Shown: positions 10,205 to 18,995 of the stretch, piece by piece
Position numbering within the stretch: the first letter of the stretch is position 1
Layout: every line of letters begins with the position of its first letter
Assembly: GCA_026389315.1 (NCBI GenBank)
Contig: JAPLIC010000025.1
Coordinates: 1 to 64,000 of the forward strand
Reading direction: 5' to 3'
From: Cyanobacteriota bacterium
GTDB lineage: Bacteria > Cyanobacteriota > Cyanobacteriia > PCC-6307 > Cyanobiaceae
DNA: 64,000 nt
The notes under the pieces: generated by a model
Databases searched by the model: none
The model's input: the letters and a program-made list of their open reading frames with translations, nothing else
Told to the model about the DNA's origin: nothing
Made by a program: the position numbers and the translations under genes

Positions 10205-10555
10205 ATGCGCCATCAATGCCGAGTCCCCCTGCTTGGACGCCCAGCAGACCAACGCAAAGCCATGCTGCGAGGTCTAACGACCCAGTTAATTCGTGAAGGT
10301 CGTGTCACCACCACAAAGGCTCGTGCCAAAGCCCTTCGTGATGAAGCCGAACGCATGATCACTCTGGCTAAGGAAGGGAGCCTTGCTTCAAGACGCAGGG
10401 CTATCGGCTATATCTACGATAAGCAACTCGTTCACGCTCTTTTCGACAAAGCCCCGGATCGCTACGGTGATCGCAGTGGTGGTTATACAAGGATTATTCG
10501 TACAGTACCCCGTCGCGGCGACAACGCAGAGATGGCCATCATTGAATTGGTCTGA
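10205..10555 (+). CDS. rplQ: 50S ribosomal protein L17
   Basis: L17 is a 50S protein near the tunnel exit. It starts [20 protein letters not shown], carries [18 protein letters not shown], and ends with [14 protein letters not shown]. Its stop codon (10553-10555) overlaps the proposed CTG start of truA in the string CTGA. Confidence 0.96.
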   Translation: MRHQCRVPLLGRPADQRKAMLRGLTTQLIREGRVTTTKARAKALRDEAERMITLAKEGSLASRRRAIGYIYDKQLVHALFDKAPDRYGDRSGGYTRIIRTVPRRGDNAEMAIIELV

Positions 10556-11370
10556 ACCACACTCGTCGTATCGCTCTCTGCCTTCAGTATGACGGCAGTA
10601 GATTTTCAGGCTGGCAACGCCAAACCAATGCTGCTTCTGTGCAATCTGCCATAGAAGAGGCATTGGCACAACTAGAGCCCGGTGTGCCTCATTCGGTTAT
10701 CGCCGCAGGCAGAACGGATGCGGGAGTTCATGCTGCCGCCCAGGTTGTCCATTTTGATTCAACTGGCCCAATCCCTCCCCATCGTTGGCCGGCCGCCCTC
10801 AATGGTCGCTTGCCCCAATCGATTCGCATCCGTGCTGCGGCCGAAGTTTCCGGCACATGGCATGCTTGCTACGATGCACAATATCGTCGCTACCGATATA
10901 CAATCTATAATGGACGTCTGCCTAATCTTTTTCTGGCGCCTTGGAGTTGGCATCGCCATAAGGTACATCTTAACGAGAACCTGATGGCAACTGCCCTTGC
11001 CGACATTGTTGGCGAGCATGATTTTGCAGCATTTCAACGGGCGGGAAGTCGCCGTGCCCATTCCCGCACAACCGTTCAGGACGTGAGCCTCACTCGCCAG
11101 GGAGATTTGTTGGTCGCCGAAATTCAGGCCACCGGTTTTCTTTATGGCATGGTCCGTTTGTTGATGGGACAGGTTGTTGCCGTTGGCGAAGGTTCGCTTT
11201 GCTTCGATGCTTTCGCCAGCCGTTGGCGCAGGCGAGCCCGCCATGAAGTCCGCGAGGCCGCTCCTCCCCAGGGCCTCTGCCTCCTGCGGGTTGGTTATCC
11301 AGAGGCCGTTTTTCCGCCAGCGGTCTGGTACGATAGCCAACCGAGATATTCTCTCGGTTCGCACGAATAA
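10552..11370 (+). CDS. truA: tRNA pseudouridine(38-40) synthase TruA, probable CTG start
   Basis: TruA makes pseudouridine at positions 38-40 of the tRNA anticodon arm. The catalytic aspartate is in [11 protein letters not shown] (Asp56 from the proposed start), and the N-terminal family motif [18 protein letters not shown] is encoded from about 10570. No ATG, GTG or TTG lies in frame between the stop at 10543-10545 and that motif; the first ordinary start is a GTG at 10639, which would delete it. A CTG at 10552 overlaps the rplQ stop as CTGA, mimicking the common ATGA coupling, and gives 272 residues. ATT at 10546 is an alternative. Confidence 0.85.
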   Translation: MNHTRRIALCLQYDGSRFSGWQRQTNAASVQSAIEEALAQLEPGVPHSVIAAGRTDAGVHAAAQVVHFDSTGPIPPHRWPAALNGRLPQSIRIRAAAEVSGTWHACYDAQYRRYRYTIYNGRLPNLFLAPWSWHRHKVHLNENLMATALADIVGEHDFAAFQRAGSRRAHSRTTVQDVSLTRQGDLLVAEIQATGFLYGMVRLLMGQVVAVGEGSLCFDAFASRWRRRARHEVREAAPPQGLCLLRVGYPEAVFPPAVWYDSQPRYSLGSHE

Positions 11371-11659
11371 CTGGATTCTCCGACTGTCGTCTGACTTTCC
11401 TTCAATCTGCGAGCTTGTTTCCTGAAGCCATCCAAGGCCCAAGGAAAGCCTGCCCGATCCGCCTTCTGGGCGAATTGATCTCCGGCTGGCTGTTTCTGCA
11501 GATTCGCCGAGCAGCCTCGGCGAGTCGATCAGTTATGGTCAGTGATTGATCTGAGCCGTAGGCGGCTGGTCCGCCTGGCCCATGGTTTTGGACAACGGGT
11601 TTTTCCTGACCCATTCCACAGCCTTTTCCTGATGCCCCTACGGGCCCTATTCCGGCGCC
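11371..11659 (+). promoter_or_regulatory. Leader region of rplM-rpsI with two hairpins
   Basis: This 289-nt space has no recognisable gene. It contains two perfect small hairpins: CGCCGAG/CTCGGCG with a 4-nt loop at about 11506-11523, and AGGCGG/CCGCCT with a 5-nt loop at 11560-11576. Neither is followed by a T run, so they are not simple terminators. The position ahead of rplM suits a promoter plus a structured mRNA leader, but function is inferred. Confidence 0.35.
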
Positions 11660-12112
11660 ATGAACAAGACCCCTCAACCTTCTGCTGATTCCCTCGACCG
11701 TCAATGGTTCGTGGTCGATGCAGCTGATCAAACCCTCGGACGACTGGCCAGTGAGGTGGCCCAGGTCTTGCGGGGCAAGAACAAGCCCACCTTCACACCC
11801 CACATGGACACAGGGGATTTCGTTGTCATCATCAACGCTGAGAAGGTCCGTGTAAGCGGCAACAAGCCCACACAGAAGATTTATCGACGCCACTCTGGGC
11901 GACCTGGGGGCATGAAGACCGAGACCTTCGCCCATCTTCAGGCCCGTCTCCCCGAGCGCATCGTTGAAAAGGCCATCAAGGGCATGTTGCCCCACAATGC
12001 CCTGGGCCGCCAGCTCTTCCGCAAGCTCAAGGTTTATAGCGGCGCTGAGCATCCCCATGCCGCCCAGCAGCCGCAGAATCTCGCCCTCAGTCCTTCCGCG
12101 TCAGCCCAATGA
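11660..12112 (+). CDS. rplM: 50S ribosomal protein L13
   Basis: L13 is an early 50S assembly protein. Key segments are [37 protein letters not shown] and [19 protein letters not shown]. The 150-residue length is normal. The stop overlaps the rpsI start (ATGA at 12109), so the two are translationally coupled. Confidence 0.96.
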   Translation: MNKTPQPSADSLDRQWFVVDAADQTLGRLASEVAQVLRGKNKPTFTPHMDTGDFVVIINAEKVRVSGNKPTQKIYRRHSGRPGGMKTETFAHLQARLPERIVEKAIKGMLPHNALGRQLFRKLKVYSGAEHPHAAQQPQNLALSPSASAQ

Positions 12113-12516
12113 CCAGTTCATCCAACCGCGTTGTGTATTGGGGAACGGGACGTCGTAAAACCGCCGTTGCTCGGGTCCGTGTCGTTCCTGGAACCGGCAA
12201 TGTCACCATTAATGGCCGCCCTGGCGACAACTATCTCAATTACAACCCTGTCTACCTTGCGTCGGTCAAAGCTCCTCTCCAGACCCTTGGTCTGGAGGCC
12301 CAGTACGACATCCTCGTTAACGTTCGGGGTGGTGGTCTGACCGGTCAGGCCGATGCCATCAAGCAAGGCGCGGCTCGCGCTCTTTGCGATCTTTCTCCCG
12401 ATAACCGCAAACCCTTGAAGGTTGAAGGCCACCTCAGCCGTGACCCTCGGGCCAAAGAGCGCCGCAAATACGGCCTAAAGAAAGCTCGTAAGGCTCCCCA
12501 ATTCTCCAAACGCTGA
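12109..12516 (+). CDS. rpsI: 30S ribosomal protein S9
   Basis: S9 reaches the P-site tRNA with its C-terminal tail. Residues 10-20 contain [13 protein letters not shown] and the end is [16 protein letters not shown], with the conserved basic terminal residue. The ATG at 12109 overlaps the rplM stop by 4 nt. Confidence 0.96.
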   Translation: MTSSSNRVVYWGTGRRKTAVARVRVVPGTGNVTINGRPGDNYLNYNPVYLASVKAPLQTLGLEAQYDILVNVRGGGLTGQADAIKQGAARALCDLSPDNRKPLKVEGHLSRDPRAKERRKYGLKKARKAPQFSKR

Positions 12517-12547
12517 TTCCTTCCCTACCCTTCTTTTTGCCAGAGCC

Positions 12548-12799
12548 ATGCCGAAGGCCGACATTCATCCCACCTGGTATCCAGACGCCAAGGTCATCTG
12601 TAATGGTGAAGTGATCATGACCACAGGTTCTACCAAACCCGAGATCCACGTGGATGTCTGGAGTGGTAACCATCCTTTTTACACAGGGACCCAAAAGATC
12701 CTTGACACCGAAGGTCGGGTCGATCGTTTCATGCGTAAGTACGGCATGGGTGGCTCGGATGCTTCCTCTCCTGCCACCAAGACTCCTCCTGCCGCCTGA
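12548..12799 (+). CDS. rpmE: 50S ribosomal protein L31
   Basis: L31 bridges the 50S and the 30S head. The 83 residues start MPKADIHPTWYPDAKVICNG and include SGNHPFYTGTQKILDTEGRV. Only one cysteine is present, so this is the zinc-free (C-) form. The C-terminal 12 residues are a Ser/Thr/Pro/Ala tail. An intrinsic terminator follows. Confidence 0.95.
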   Translation: MPKADIHPTWYPDAKVICNGEVIMTTGSTKPEIHVDVWSGNHPFYTGTQKILDTEGRVDRFMRKYGMGGSDASSPATKTPPAA

Positions 12800-12820
12800 C
12801 CTTCGGGTCTGTTTGCTTTG

Positions 12821-12850
12821 GCCGGCTGCCTTGCGGTAGCCGGCTTTTTT
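12821..12850 (+). terminator. Intrinsic terminator after rpmE
   Basis: A 10-bp stem (GCCGGCTGCC with GGTAGCCGGC, one G-T pair) with loop TTGC is followed by six T residues. It lies between rpmE and prfA and probably ends the long ribosomal transcript, leaving prfA with its own promoter or partial readthrough. Confidence 0.85.
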
Positions 12851-12874
12851 CTTGTCACTGGACCCGGACCGCCC

Positions 12875-13990
12875 ATGGATTCAGCCCTGCTTAGCGAACG
12901 TCTAGAAACGACCTGTCGCACTTTTGAAGCCCTGGAGCGTCAACTGGCCGATCCGGCCTTGGCGACGAATCCCAGCCAACTCCAAACCCTCGCCAAGGAG
13001 CGGGCCAAACTGGAGCCGATGGTGCTGGATTATCAGAAAATGCTCCGATTGCAGTCTGAGCAAACCCAGGCCCGCGATCTTTTGCGGCAATACCGAGGCG
13101 ATCCATCCGGCCAAGAGCTGGCCGAGTTAGCTGCGGAAGAGATCGACAATCTGGAACAGGTATTGGTTGGTTTGCGCCAGAGACTTCTCCTGGCAATGGT
13201 TCCTTCAGACCCCCGCGATGAGCGCAGTGTCATGTTGGAAATACGTGCTGGAGCTGGGGGTGATGAAGCGGCTCTCTGGGCCGGCGATCTGGCACGGATG
13301 TACGAGCGCTATGCCCAGAGCAGGGGCTGGACGGCCCAGCCTCTGAGTGCCTCTGAAGCGGATCTCGGGGGGTATCGGGAGCTGATTTTGGCGATCCGTG
13401 GCGAAGGTGTTTACAGTCAATTGAAATTTGAGGCCGGAGTGCATCGGGTCCAGAGGGTCCCGGCCACCGAATCCCAGGGTCGGGTCCACACCTCAACGGC
13501 CACGGTGGCCGTGATGCCTGAAGTCGATCCCGTGGAGGTGCAGATCGAACCTGGAGATTTGGAGATCAGCACCGCCCGATCTGGTGGTGCAGGGGGACAA
13601 AACGTGAACAAAGTCGAGACGGCCGTTGACCTTTTGCATAAGCCAACCGGGATTCGAGTCTTCTGTACCCAAGAGCGCAGTCAGCTGCAAAATCGTGAGC
13701 GTGCGCTTGAGATTCTTCGGGCCAAGCTTTATGAGAGGGAATTGGCTGTTGCCAATGCCGCCGTGAGTTCAGCACGACGTGCCCAGGTGGGAAGTGGTGA
13801 TCGCAGCGAGAAGATTCGGACGTATAACTATAAAGACAGCCGCGCGACCGATCACCGACTTAATCGGCACTTTGCCCTGGATACTGTGCTTTCTGGCCAA
13901 CTTCAGGAGCCTATCGAGGCTTGTATCGCAGCTGAACAGAGTCGCCAATTAGAGGCCCTAGCCCGTGAAGCCATGGGAGTTGATGGTTGA
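12875..13990 (+). CDS. prfA: Peptide chain release factor 1
   Basis: RF1 recognises UAA and UAG and triggers peptide release. The codon-reading tripeptide PAT is in [14 protein letters not shown] (near residue 195), and the hydrolytic GGQ is in [15 protein letters not shown] (near residue 240). The ATG at 12875 is chosen because upstream in-frame codons run through the terminator. The length of 371 is slightly above the usual 355-365. It converges on the HNH gene 18 nt away. Confidence 0.96.
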   Translation: MDSALLSERLETTCRTFEALERQLADPALATNPSQLQTLAKERAKLEPMVLDYQKMLRLQSEQTQARDLLRQYRGDPSGQELAELAAEEIDNLEQVLVGLRQRLLLAMVPSDPRDERSVMLEIRAGAGGDEAALWAGDLARMYERYAQSRGWTAQPLSASEADLGGYRELILAIRGEGVYSQLKFEAGVHRVQRVPATESQGRVHTSTATVAVMPEVDPVEVQIEPGDLEISTARSGGAGGQNVNKVETAVDLLHKPTGIRVFCTQERSQLQNRERALEILRAKLYERELAVANAAVSSARRAQVGSGDRSEKIRTYNYKDSRATDHRLNRHFALDTVLSGQLQEPIEACIAAEQSRQLEALAREAMGVDG

Positions 13991-14008
13991 AGTTTCCGAA
14001 TGGGAGGA

Positions 14009-14509
14009 TTACTCGCCGATCAAATATTTGGCCCACTCCTTATTTCGTCCGGCACGAATCTGGCGATTGGCTTCGAAGCTGAGACTGCTCAGGGGACGAT
14101 GGGGGGGGCGAATCAAGGCCATGCCGGCCTCCCGGGGTGTGCGGTTACCCTTGCGAACATTGCAAGGAAGGCAAGCGGTCGTCACATTGTCCCAGGTGTC
14201 AACGCCACCACGGCTGCGTGGCTGAACATGGTCAATCGAGAGCTTGTCTCCGTTGTACCCGCAGTATTGACAGGCGTGTCCATCTCGATGAAAAACATTG
14301 CGCCGGGTTAGCGGCAGCTGCCGATAGGGAACTCGAACGAATTGTCGCAGGCGGATCACCGTGGGACGCATTTGATCAGGCCGCAACAACGACGTTGGGT
14401 CGTGTTCGAGCCCTTCCGCCTTTCCTTTCAACAACATCACCACCGCTCGCTTCCAAGTGGTGATGTTGAGAGGCTCGTAGGAGGCATTCAAAACGAGAAC
14501 ATGGCCCAT
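14009..14509 (-). CDS. HNH endonuclease family protein
   Basis: The 166-residue protein has a complete HNH domain: a zinc pair CQYC (80-83), the metal-binding DH at 93-94 in LSIDHVQPRSRGG, and a second zinc pair CLPC (113-116) followed by Asn117. The N-terminal 70 residues (VLVLNASYEPLNITTWKRA) are typical of a small HNH family widespread in cyanobacteria with unknown cellular role. No neighbouring methylase or phage gene suggests a restriction or mobile context. Confidence 0.85.
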   Translation of the reverse strand: MGHVLVLNASYEPLNITTWKRAVVMLLKGKAEGLEHDPTSLLRPDQMRPTVIRLRQFVRVPYRQLPLTRRNVFHRDGHACQYCGYNGDKLSIDHVQPRSRGGVDTWDNVTTACLPCNVRKGNRTPREAGMALIRPPHRPLSSLSFEANRQIRAGRNKEWAKYLIGE

Positions 14510-14598
14510 GCCAGCCCCCCGGGCAAGCCAAATCCTAACCGGGGTCTTGCAGGATGGTGGTGTGATTAGTCACAAGAGCTTCCCCAGCTTCAACCCCA

Positions 14599-17082
14599 AT
14601 GGCGATGACCCTGCCCCATGGACTCGACCTGGCCCGAATCATGGGTGCCGAGTTGCGTGATGCCCCCCCGGAGATTGCGATTGGTGGTGTGGCGATCGAT
14701 TCTCGCCGGGTCCAGCCAGGGGATCTCTTTGTGGCCCTGAAAGGGCGGCATCAGGATGGGCATCGCTTCGTGCCAGCGGCCCTGGGGGCCGGGGCGGCCC
14801 TCGTACTGGTGGTCCGTGGGATGGGTTGGGTCGACGTTCCCCGGCTTGAGGTAGAGGATCCCTTATTGGCCTTTCAGAAGCTGGCAGCCTGGTATCGCCA
14901 CCAGTACCTGCCCCAGGTGATCGCGATCACCGGGAGTAATGGCAAGACAGTGGTCAAAGATGCCCTCGTCGCCTGCCTGACGTCCCGTTTCCGGGTGGCG
15001 GCCAGCCCGGGGAGCTGGAACAGCCAGGTGGGAGTGCCCTTGGCTGTTCTTGGCGCTGCACCTGGTAGTCAGATCGGTGTGTTTGAAGCAGGGGTATCGG
15101 CCCCGGGGGAAATGGCGGCCATCGAGGCCATTTTGCGGCCTGATTTCGGCGTGCTGGTCAATGTGGGACTTGCCCATTTCGCCGCCTTTGGCAGCCGTGA
15201 GGCGATTGCCCGCGAAAAGATGGGCCTCTTCCGTCACCTTCCCGCTTGCCATTGGTTGATCGCCCCCGCTGACCCTCTTTTGGAAGACATGCCCCTTGCC
15301 TGCGAGAGGATCCATCCCGGCAAGGACTGGCCCCGGCTGATCGAGCGTCGCCCCAGCGCCACCGGTTTGGTCCTCAGCCTGCAATTTGCGGATCAGCAGT
15401 TGAAGTTGGCGGTGCGGACCCGTTCCCTGCCCTTGGTCGATGATCTGATGATCGCGATGACGGCAGCCCTGCGGTTGGGCGTCGATCCCGCCCCCATCGT
15501 TGGCGCTCTGGAGGACTACAGCTTTGGGCCGACCCGCATGGAAACCTGGCGCACGCCGGAGGGAATCACCATCATCAACGACACCGCCAGCAGTGATCCC
15601 CTTTCGGTCCAGGCGGCCCTGGATACTGTCGCCGCCACCCCCAGCACCGGCCAGCGGCGTCTCTTTGTCTTCGGCGGCATGGCCGATCTGGGTGCCCAGG
15701 AGCACCGCGAACATGGCTTGATCGGTCGGTTCGCTGCCGAGCGGGGCTTCACTCACCTGCTTTTGTTGCCCCACAGCGCCAGCGAGCACACCTGCGCAGG
15801 TTGGTTGTCGTTGCGTCCAGACGCCTCGCTGCTCAAGGTGCGTGATTGGCAAGTCCTGCGGCAACAAGTCAGGGATTTGGCCCAACCAGGGGACCTGGTG
15901 TTGATGAAGGCAGCGGCGGCTGAGGGGCTTGAGGTGGCCGCGCCAGCCATTTGGGAATCAATGGCGCCCCGCCGGCTGCTGATTGATCTGGGCGCCATCA
16001 GGGAAAATGTGGCCCGCTTCCGGGTGCTTTCGGGCCCCAAGGTGTCCATTCTGGCTGTTCTCAAGGCCTGGGCCTACGGCACCGAATTGCCTCGGCTGGC
16101 GCTGGCCTTGCAGGCAAGCGGGGTGGATTGGATCGGGGTCTCTACCGCTGATGAGGGCGCGTTGGCCCGCCGTGCCGGGGTCCGGCTGCCGATCCTGGTC
16201 ATGTTGATGGACCGGGAGGAGGTCGACAAGGTCGTTCGCTATGGCCTGACCCCAGTTGTCTATTCGCTTCCCTTTGCCCGGGCCCTTGTCGAGTCCATCC
16301 GGGATATGGGGGCCGAGTGTGACGTGCACCTCGAGGTCGATACGGGGATGGGTCGCCTTGGTGTGCCTCCCGAAGAGGCCCTGGCGGCGGCCCGACTGTT
16401 GCGCGGCTCCGGGGTCGTGCGGCTGCGGGGCGTCATGACCCATCTCGCAGCAGCCGACGATCCGGCTGCTGATCGCCATAGCGAGCAGCAATTGGCCCAT
16501 TTTGATCAGGTGGTGGCCGCCATCCGATCCGAGGGAAATGAACCCCTTTGCCTTCATGCCGCTGCCACCTCCGCCGCAGCTCGATTCCCTGGGGCTCGCT
16601 ACGACATGGTGAGGTTGGGTTTGGGTTTGTTCGGAATCGCCCCTTCGCCTGAAGTCGCTGAGGCGATTCAACTGGAGCAGGCACTGGCCTTTGTGAGTCG
16701 CCTGGCCCAGGTGGCTGTATGGCCCCGCGGTCAAAGGGTGGGATACAACGGCGCCTATGTAGTTGAGCAAGACCAGCAAAGGATTGGCATCGTGGCGGCC
16801 GGATACAACGATGGCGTGCCTTGGCGACTGTCGAATGCGGGTGTTGTGCTGGTGCAGGGACAGACGGCCCGGATTCTGGGCAGGGTGTCGATGGATTCGA
16901 TGGCGGTGGATCTGACGGTTGTTCCCGATGCTGCCGTTGGGGATGAAGTCCTGATTTTTGGCAGTCACCAAGGCCAGGTCCTCCGCCCCGAGGAGGTGGC
17001 CGCCCGTGCTGGGAGCATTCCCTACGAGTTGCTTGTCAATGTCGACAGCAGGAGAGTGCAGCGCATCTTCCGCAACGACTGA
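14599..17082 (+). CDS. murF: MurF-alanine racemase bifunctional fusion
   Basis: One 827-codon frame joins two peptidoglycan enzymes. Residues 1 to about 453 are MurF, which adds D-Ala-D-Ala to UDP-MurNAc-tripeptide; the ATP loop GSNGKT lies near 112-117. From Met455 (ATG at 15961) the remainder is alanine racemase, which makes D-alanine. The PLP lysine is in AVLKAWAYG (Lys489), and the counter-base tyrosine is probably in VGYNGAYV (Tyr716). Several conserved racemase motifs deviate: AVLKAWAYGTE for the usual KANAYGHG, and GYNDGVPW for GYADGYPR. The internal ATG could also yield a separate racemase. Such fusions are known elsewhere, notably in Bacteroidetes. Confidence 0.88.
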   Translation: MAMTLPHGLDLARIMGAELRDAPPEIAIGGVAIDSRRVQPGDLFVALKGRHQDGHRFVPAALGAGAALVLVVRGMGWVDVPRLEVEDPLLAFQKLAAWYRHQYLPQVIAITGSNGKTVVKDALVACLTSRFRVAASPGSWNSQVGVPLAVLGAAPGSQIGVFEAGVSAPGEMAAIEAILRPDFGVLVNVGLAHFAAFGSREAIAREKMGLFRHLPACHWLIAPADPLLEDMPLACERIHPGKDWPRLIERRPSATGLVLSLQFADQQLKLAVRTRSLPLVDDLMIAMTAALRLGVDPAPIVGALEDYSFGPTRMETWRTPEGITIINDTASSDPLSVQAALDTVAATPSTGQRRLFVFGGMADLGAQEHREHGLIGRFAAERGFTHLLLLPHSASEHTCAGWLSLRPDASLLKVRDWQVLRQQVRDLAQPGDLVLMKAAAAEGLEVAAPAIWESMAPRRLLIDLGAIRENVARFRVLSGPKVSILAVLKAWAYGTELPRLALALQASGVDWIGVSTADEGALARRAGVRLPILVMLMDREEVDKVVRYGLTPVVYSLPFARALVESIRDMGAECDVHLEVDTGMGRLGVPPEEALAAARLLRGSGVVRLRGVMTHLAAADDPAADRHSEQQLAHFDQVVAAIRSEGNEPLCLHAAATSAAARFPGARYDMVRLGLGLFGIAPSPEVAEAIQLEQALAFVSRLAQVAVWPRGQRVGYNGAYVVEQDQQRIGIVAAGYNDGVPWRLSNAGVVLVQGQTARILGRVSMDSMAVDLTVVPDAAVGDEVLIFGSHQGQVLRPEEVAARAGSIPYELLVNVDSRRVQRIFRND

Positions 17083-17083
17083 G

Positions 17084-17117
17084 GCGAGCAGCCGCGGCGA
17101 GCAGCCGCGGCGAGCAC
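17084..17117 (+). repeat. 13-nt tandem repeat upstream of tRNA-Ser
   Basis: The unit GCGAGCAGCCGCG occurs twice (17084-17096, 17097-17109) and a third, truncated copy follows to about 17117. It lies directly after the murF-alr stop codon. No function is evident. Confidence 0.75.
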
Positions 17118-17149
17118 GCTGGACGTTCAGGTACAGTTCTCAAGCCACT

Positions 17150-17238
17150 GGAGAGGTGGCTGAGTGGTCGAAAGCGGCTCCCTGCTAAGGAGTTACAGGA
17201 GGCAACTTCTGTCGAGGGTTCGAATCCCTCCCTCTCCG
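17150..17238 (+). tRNA. trnS-GCU: tRNA-Ser(GCU)
   Basis: An 89-nt class II tRNA. The acceptor GGAGAGG pairs with CCTCTCC followed by discriminator G. The D arm, the anticodon stem CTCCC/GGAG-type with anticodon GCT, a long variable arm and the T arm GAGGGTTCGAATCCCTC are all visible. It reads AGC and AGU codons. CCA is not encoded. Confidence 0.95.
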
Positions 17239-17258
17239 TTGCCCCACACCGATGACGT

Positions 17259-18224
17259 TCAACCCATTGGTTGGTAGTTCATGAGTCTGCCGGCGATCTC
17301 CGGCAGCAACCCTTCTTGACTAGGGCATGGTTCCCCTTCGCTCAAGACAATCAGAATCATGGGCGCCCCTGCCTCGGTTTCCACATAGGCAGCAGCGTGA
17401 CTTGCCTCACCGATCCAGCTCGCTTTACCCCAAATCCGGGCCTTTGTCTCAAGTCCTGGGCCAAGAAAGCCAGCCTGCTTGCTCGTTTCCGTTGTGTGCG
17501 CAGTGCTTTCCGCCAAGGATCGCTCAAGCAGGCTTTGCATCCTGCGACAGGCGGGCGGTGAGATGATCAATCCGGCCATCACAGCCTCCAACAACCTGGC
17601 CGTACCGTCGGTGCTCAGGAGGTTGCGGTGGCCCTGAGCCGATTGGTGGAAGTCCAGCTCACGGCCGTAGGGTCCGTCCACCCAGGTTTTCTGACAGGCT
17701 TTCCAACCCACCAGCTCAGGCCAGCCCAGGCTCTCAAGCCAATCGTTGACCAGCTCTCGTTGGCTCTTCCATTGGTTGAATTGCTCCTGGGGCAGGGACG
17801 GCCCGCTGGTGGTGCCGCTGAGGAAATCCACGATCAAGCCCGTGGCCCCATGGGCTGAGGGCGCTGGCTGAACCATGGCCGCCATGGCCCGCCTCAACTC
17901 AGGTTCTTCCCTTAACAACTGCCGTTGCAGCCAGGCTTCGCTGGCCACCAAATAGATGAGATTCACCAGGCTGCCCGGCTGCCGCAGTTGGTCCCCGCGC
18001 CAGCTTGCCCCCGATCCGGCCTCCCGGGGCGAGGTCTCTGGTGGTTCGCGGTGGCATAGGGATTCTGGGTACCTCAACCAGGTGATGGATAAACGGGCCC
18101 CCAGTCCAGGCCGGCCTTCCTGTTCCAAGGCACGGACCAGATCAGCGAGCCTCTGGCCCATGGCCGGATCCGCGCTGTAGAACGCCATGACCTTTGGCCC
18201 ATCAGCGATGATGAGATTAGGCAT
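17259..18224 (-). CDS. Beta-lactamase-fold (serine hydrolase-like) protein, catalytic motifs degenerate
   Basis: The 321-residue protein resembles the class A beta-lactamase/penicillin-binding fold: a segment GSLVNLIYLVAS at the place of SxxK, a helix with DGTARLLEAVMAGLI, and a C-terminal strand GKASWIGEASHAAAYVE at the place of KTG. At the active-site helix the sequence is S-L-V-N, so the essential lysine is absent; no SDN is seen and KTG has become KAS. It is therefore probably not an active hydrolase. No signal peptide is obvious. Its start codon is back-to-back with the cell-wall hydrolase region, so a cell-envelope role is plausible but unproven. Confidence 0.6.
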   Translation of the reverse strand: MPNLIIADGPKVMAFYSADPAMGQRLADLVRALEQEGRPGLGARLSITWLRYPESLCHREPPETSPREAGSGASWRGDQLRQPGSLVNLIYLVASEAWLQRQLLREEPELRRAMAAMVQPAPSAHGATGLIVDFLSGTTSGPSLPQEQFNQWKSQRELVNDWLESLGWPELVGWKACQKTWVDGPYGRELDFHQSAQGHRNLLSTDGTARLLEAVMAGLIISPPACRRMQSLLERSLAESTAHTTETSKQAGFLGPGLETKARIWGKASWIGEASHAAAYVETEAGAPMILIVLSEGEPCPSQEGLLPEIAGRLMNYQPMG

Positions 18225-18234
18225 GCGCGGTTCA

Positions 18235-18963
18235 ATGCCCAGGCTTGCGTGCGGAGGGATATGGGAAATCAGCGCAGCCCTGCCCGGCTGGAGTCGCCCG
18301 CGGGGGGATGGGCTGGCGACCGAATTGGCAGTGGGGCGCCGGTTGCGGCTGCTTGAACCGGCCCCCGCGCCCCCAGCAGAGGGAGGTGACCTGCGTTGGC
18401 GGGTGCGACTCCTGGAGGATGGGTACCCCTGTTGGTTGGATGCCCAAGGGCTGTTGAGCCATGGTCAACCTTCTGATCCTCCGGTGCTGCCGCGCCTGGA
18501 TCGCAGCAGCATCGAAGCCCGCCTGCCCCAGGTGTTGAGCTTTGCCCAAGTGGCCTTGTCCGAAAAGAACTGTTACCGGTGGGGGGGCACGATCGGGCCA
18601 AATTACGACTGCTCTGGGTTGGTCCAGCGTTCCTTTGCCCAGGCGGGCATCTGGTTGCCGCGGGATGCTTACCTTCAGGAACGGTTCTGTCGGCCAGTGG
18701 CGGTAGGCCCTGACGTTGTGGACCTGCTGCAGAGCGGCGACCTGATTTTCTTCGGTTCGACGCATCGGTGCACCCATGTGGCGCTGCATCTGGGCCAGGG
18801 CCGCTATTTGCATAGTTCTGGGCGTGACCATGGCCGCAATGGATTGGGTCTGGACGATCTGTTCTCCTCGAATCACGATCCAGTGTCCTGCCATTACCGG
18901 GCACAACTGCGAGGAGCGGGTCGAGTGATGCATAGCCATGACGGCAGTCCCTTGCCCCCTTAA
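18235..18963 (+). CDS. NlpC/P60 family cell-wall peptidase with SH3-like N-terminus
   Basis: NlpC/P60 enzymes cleave the D-Glu-meso-DAP bond of peptidoglycan stem peptides. The catalytic Cys126 is in NYDCSGLVQRSF and His181 in CTHVALHLG; a following SSGRDHG supplies a likely third residue. Residues 1-90 look like a bacterial SH3 domain with LATELAVGRRLRLLE. Starts at 18187, 18208, 18211 or 18223 are possible but would overlap the divergent gene; the ATG at 18235 is preferred because the SH3 domain begins soon after. No signal peptide is visible. Confidence 0.8.
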   Translation: MPRLACGGIWEISAALPGWSRPRGDGLATELAVGRRLRLLEPAPAPPAEGGDLRWRVRLLEDGYPCWLDAQGLLSHGQPSDPPVLPRLDRSSIEARLPQVLSFAQVALSEKNCYRWGGTIGPNYDCSGLVQRSFAQAGIWLPRDAYLQERFCRPVAVGPDVVDLLQSGDLIFFGSTHRCTHVALHLGQGRYLHSSGRDHGRNGLGLDDLFSSNHDPVSCHYRAQLRGAGRVMHSHDGSPLPP

Positions 18964-18995
18964 GGTCGGGTTCCACCCAAGTTCAAACGGCTGCC

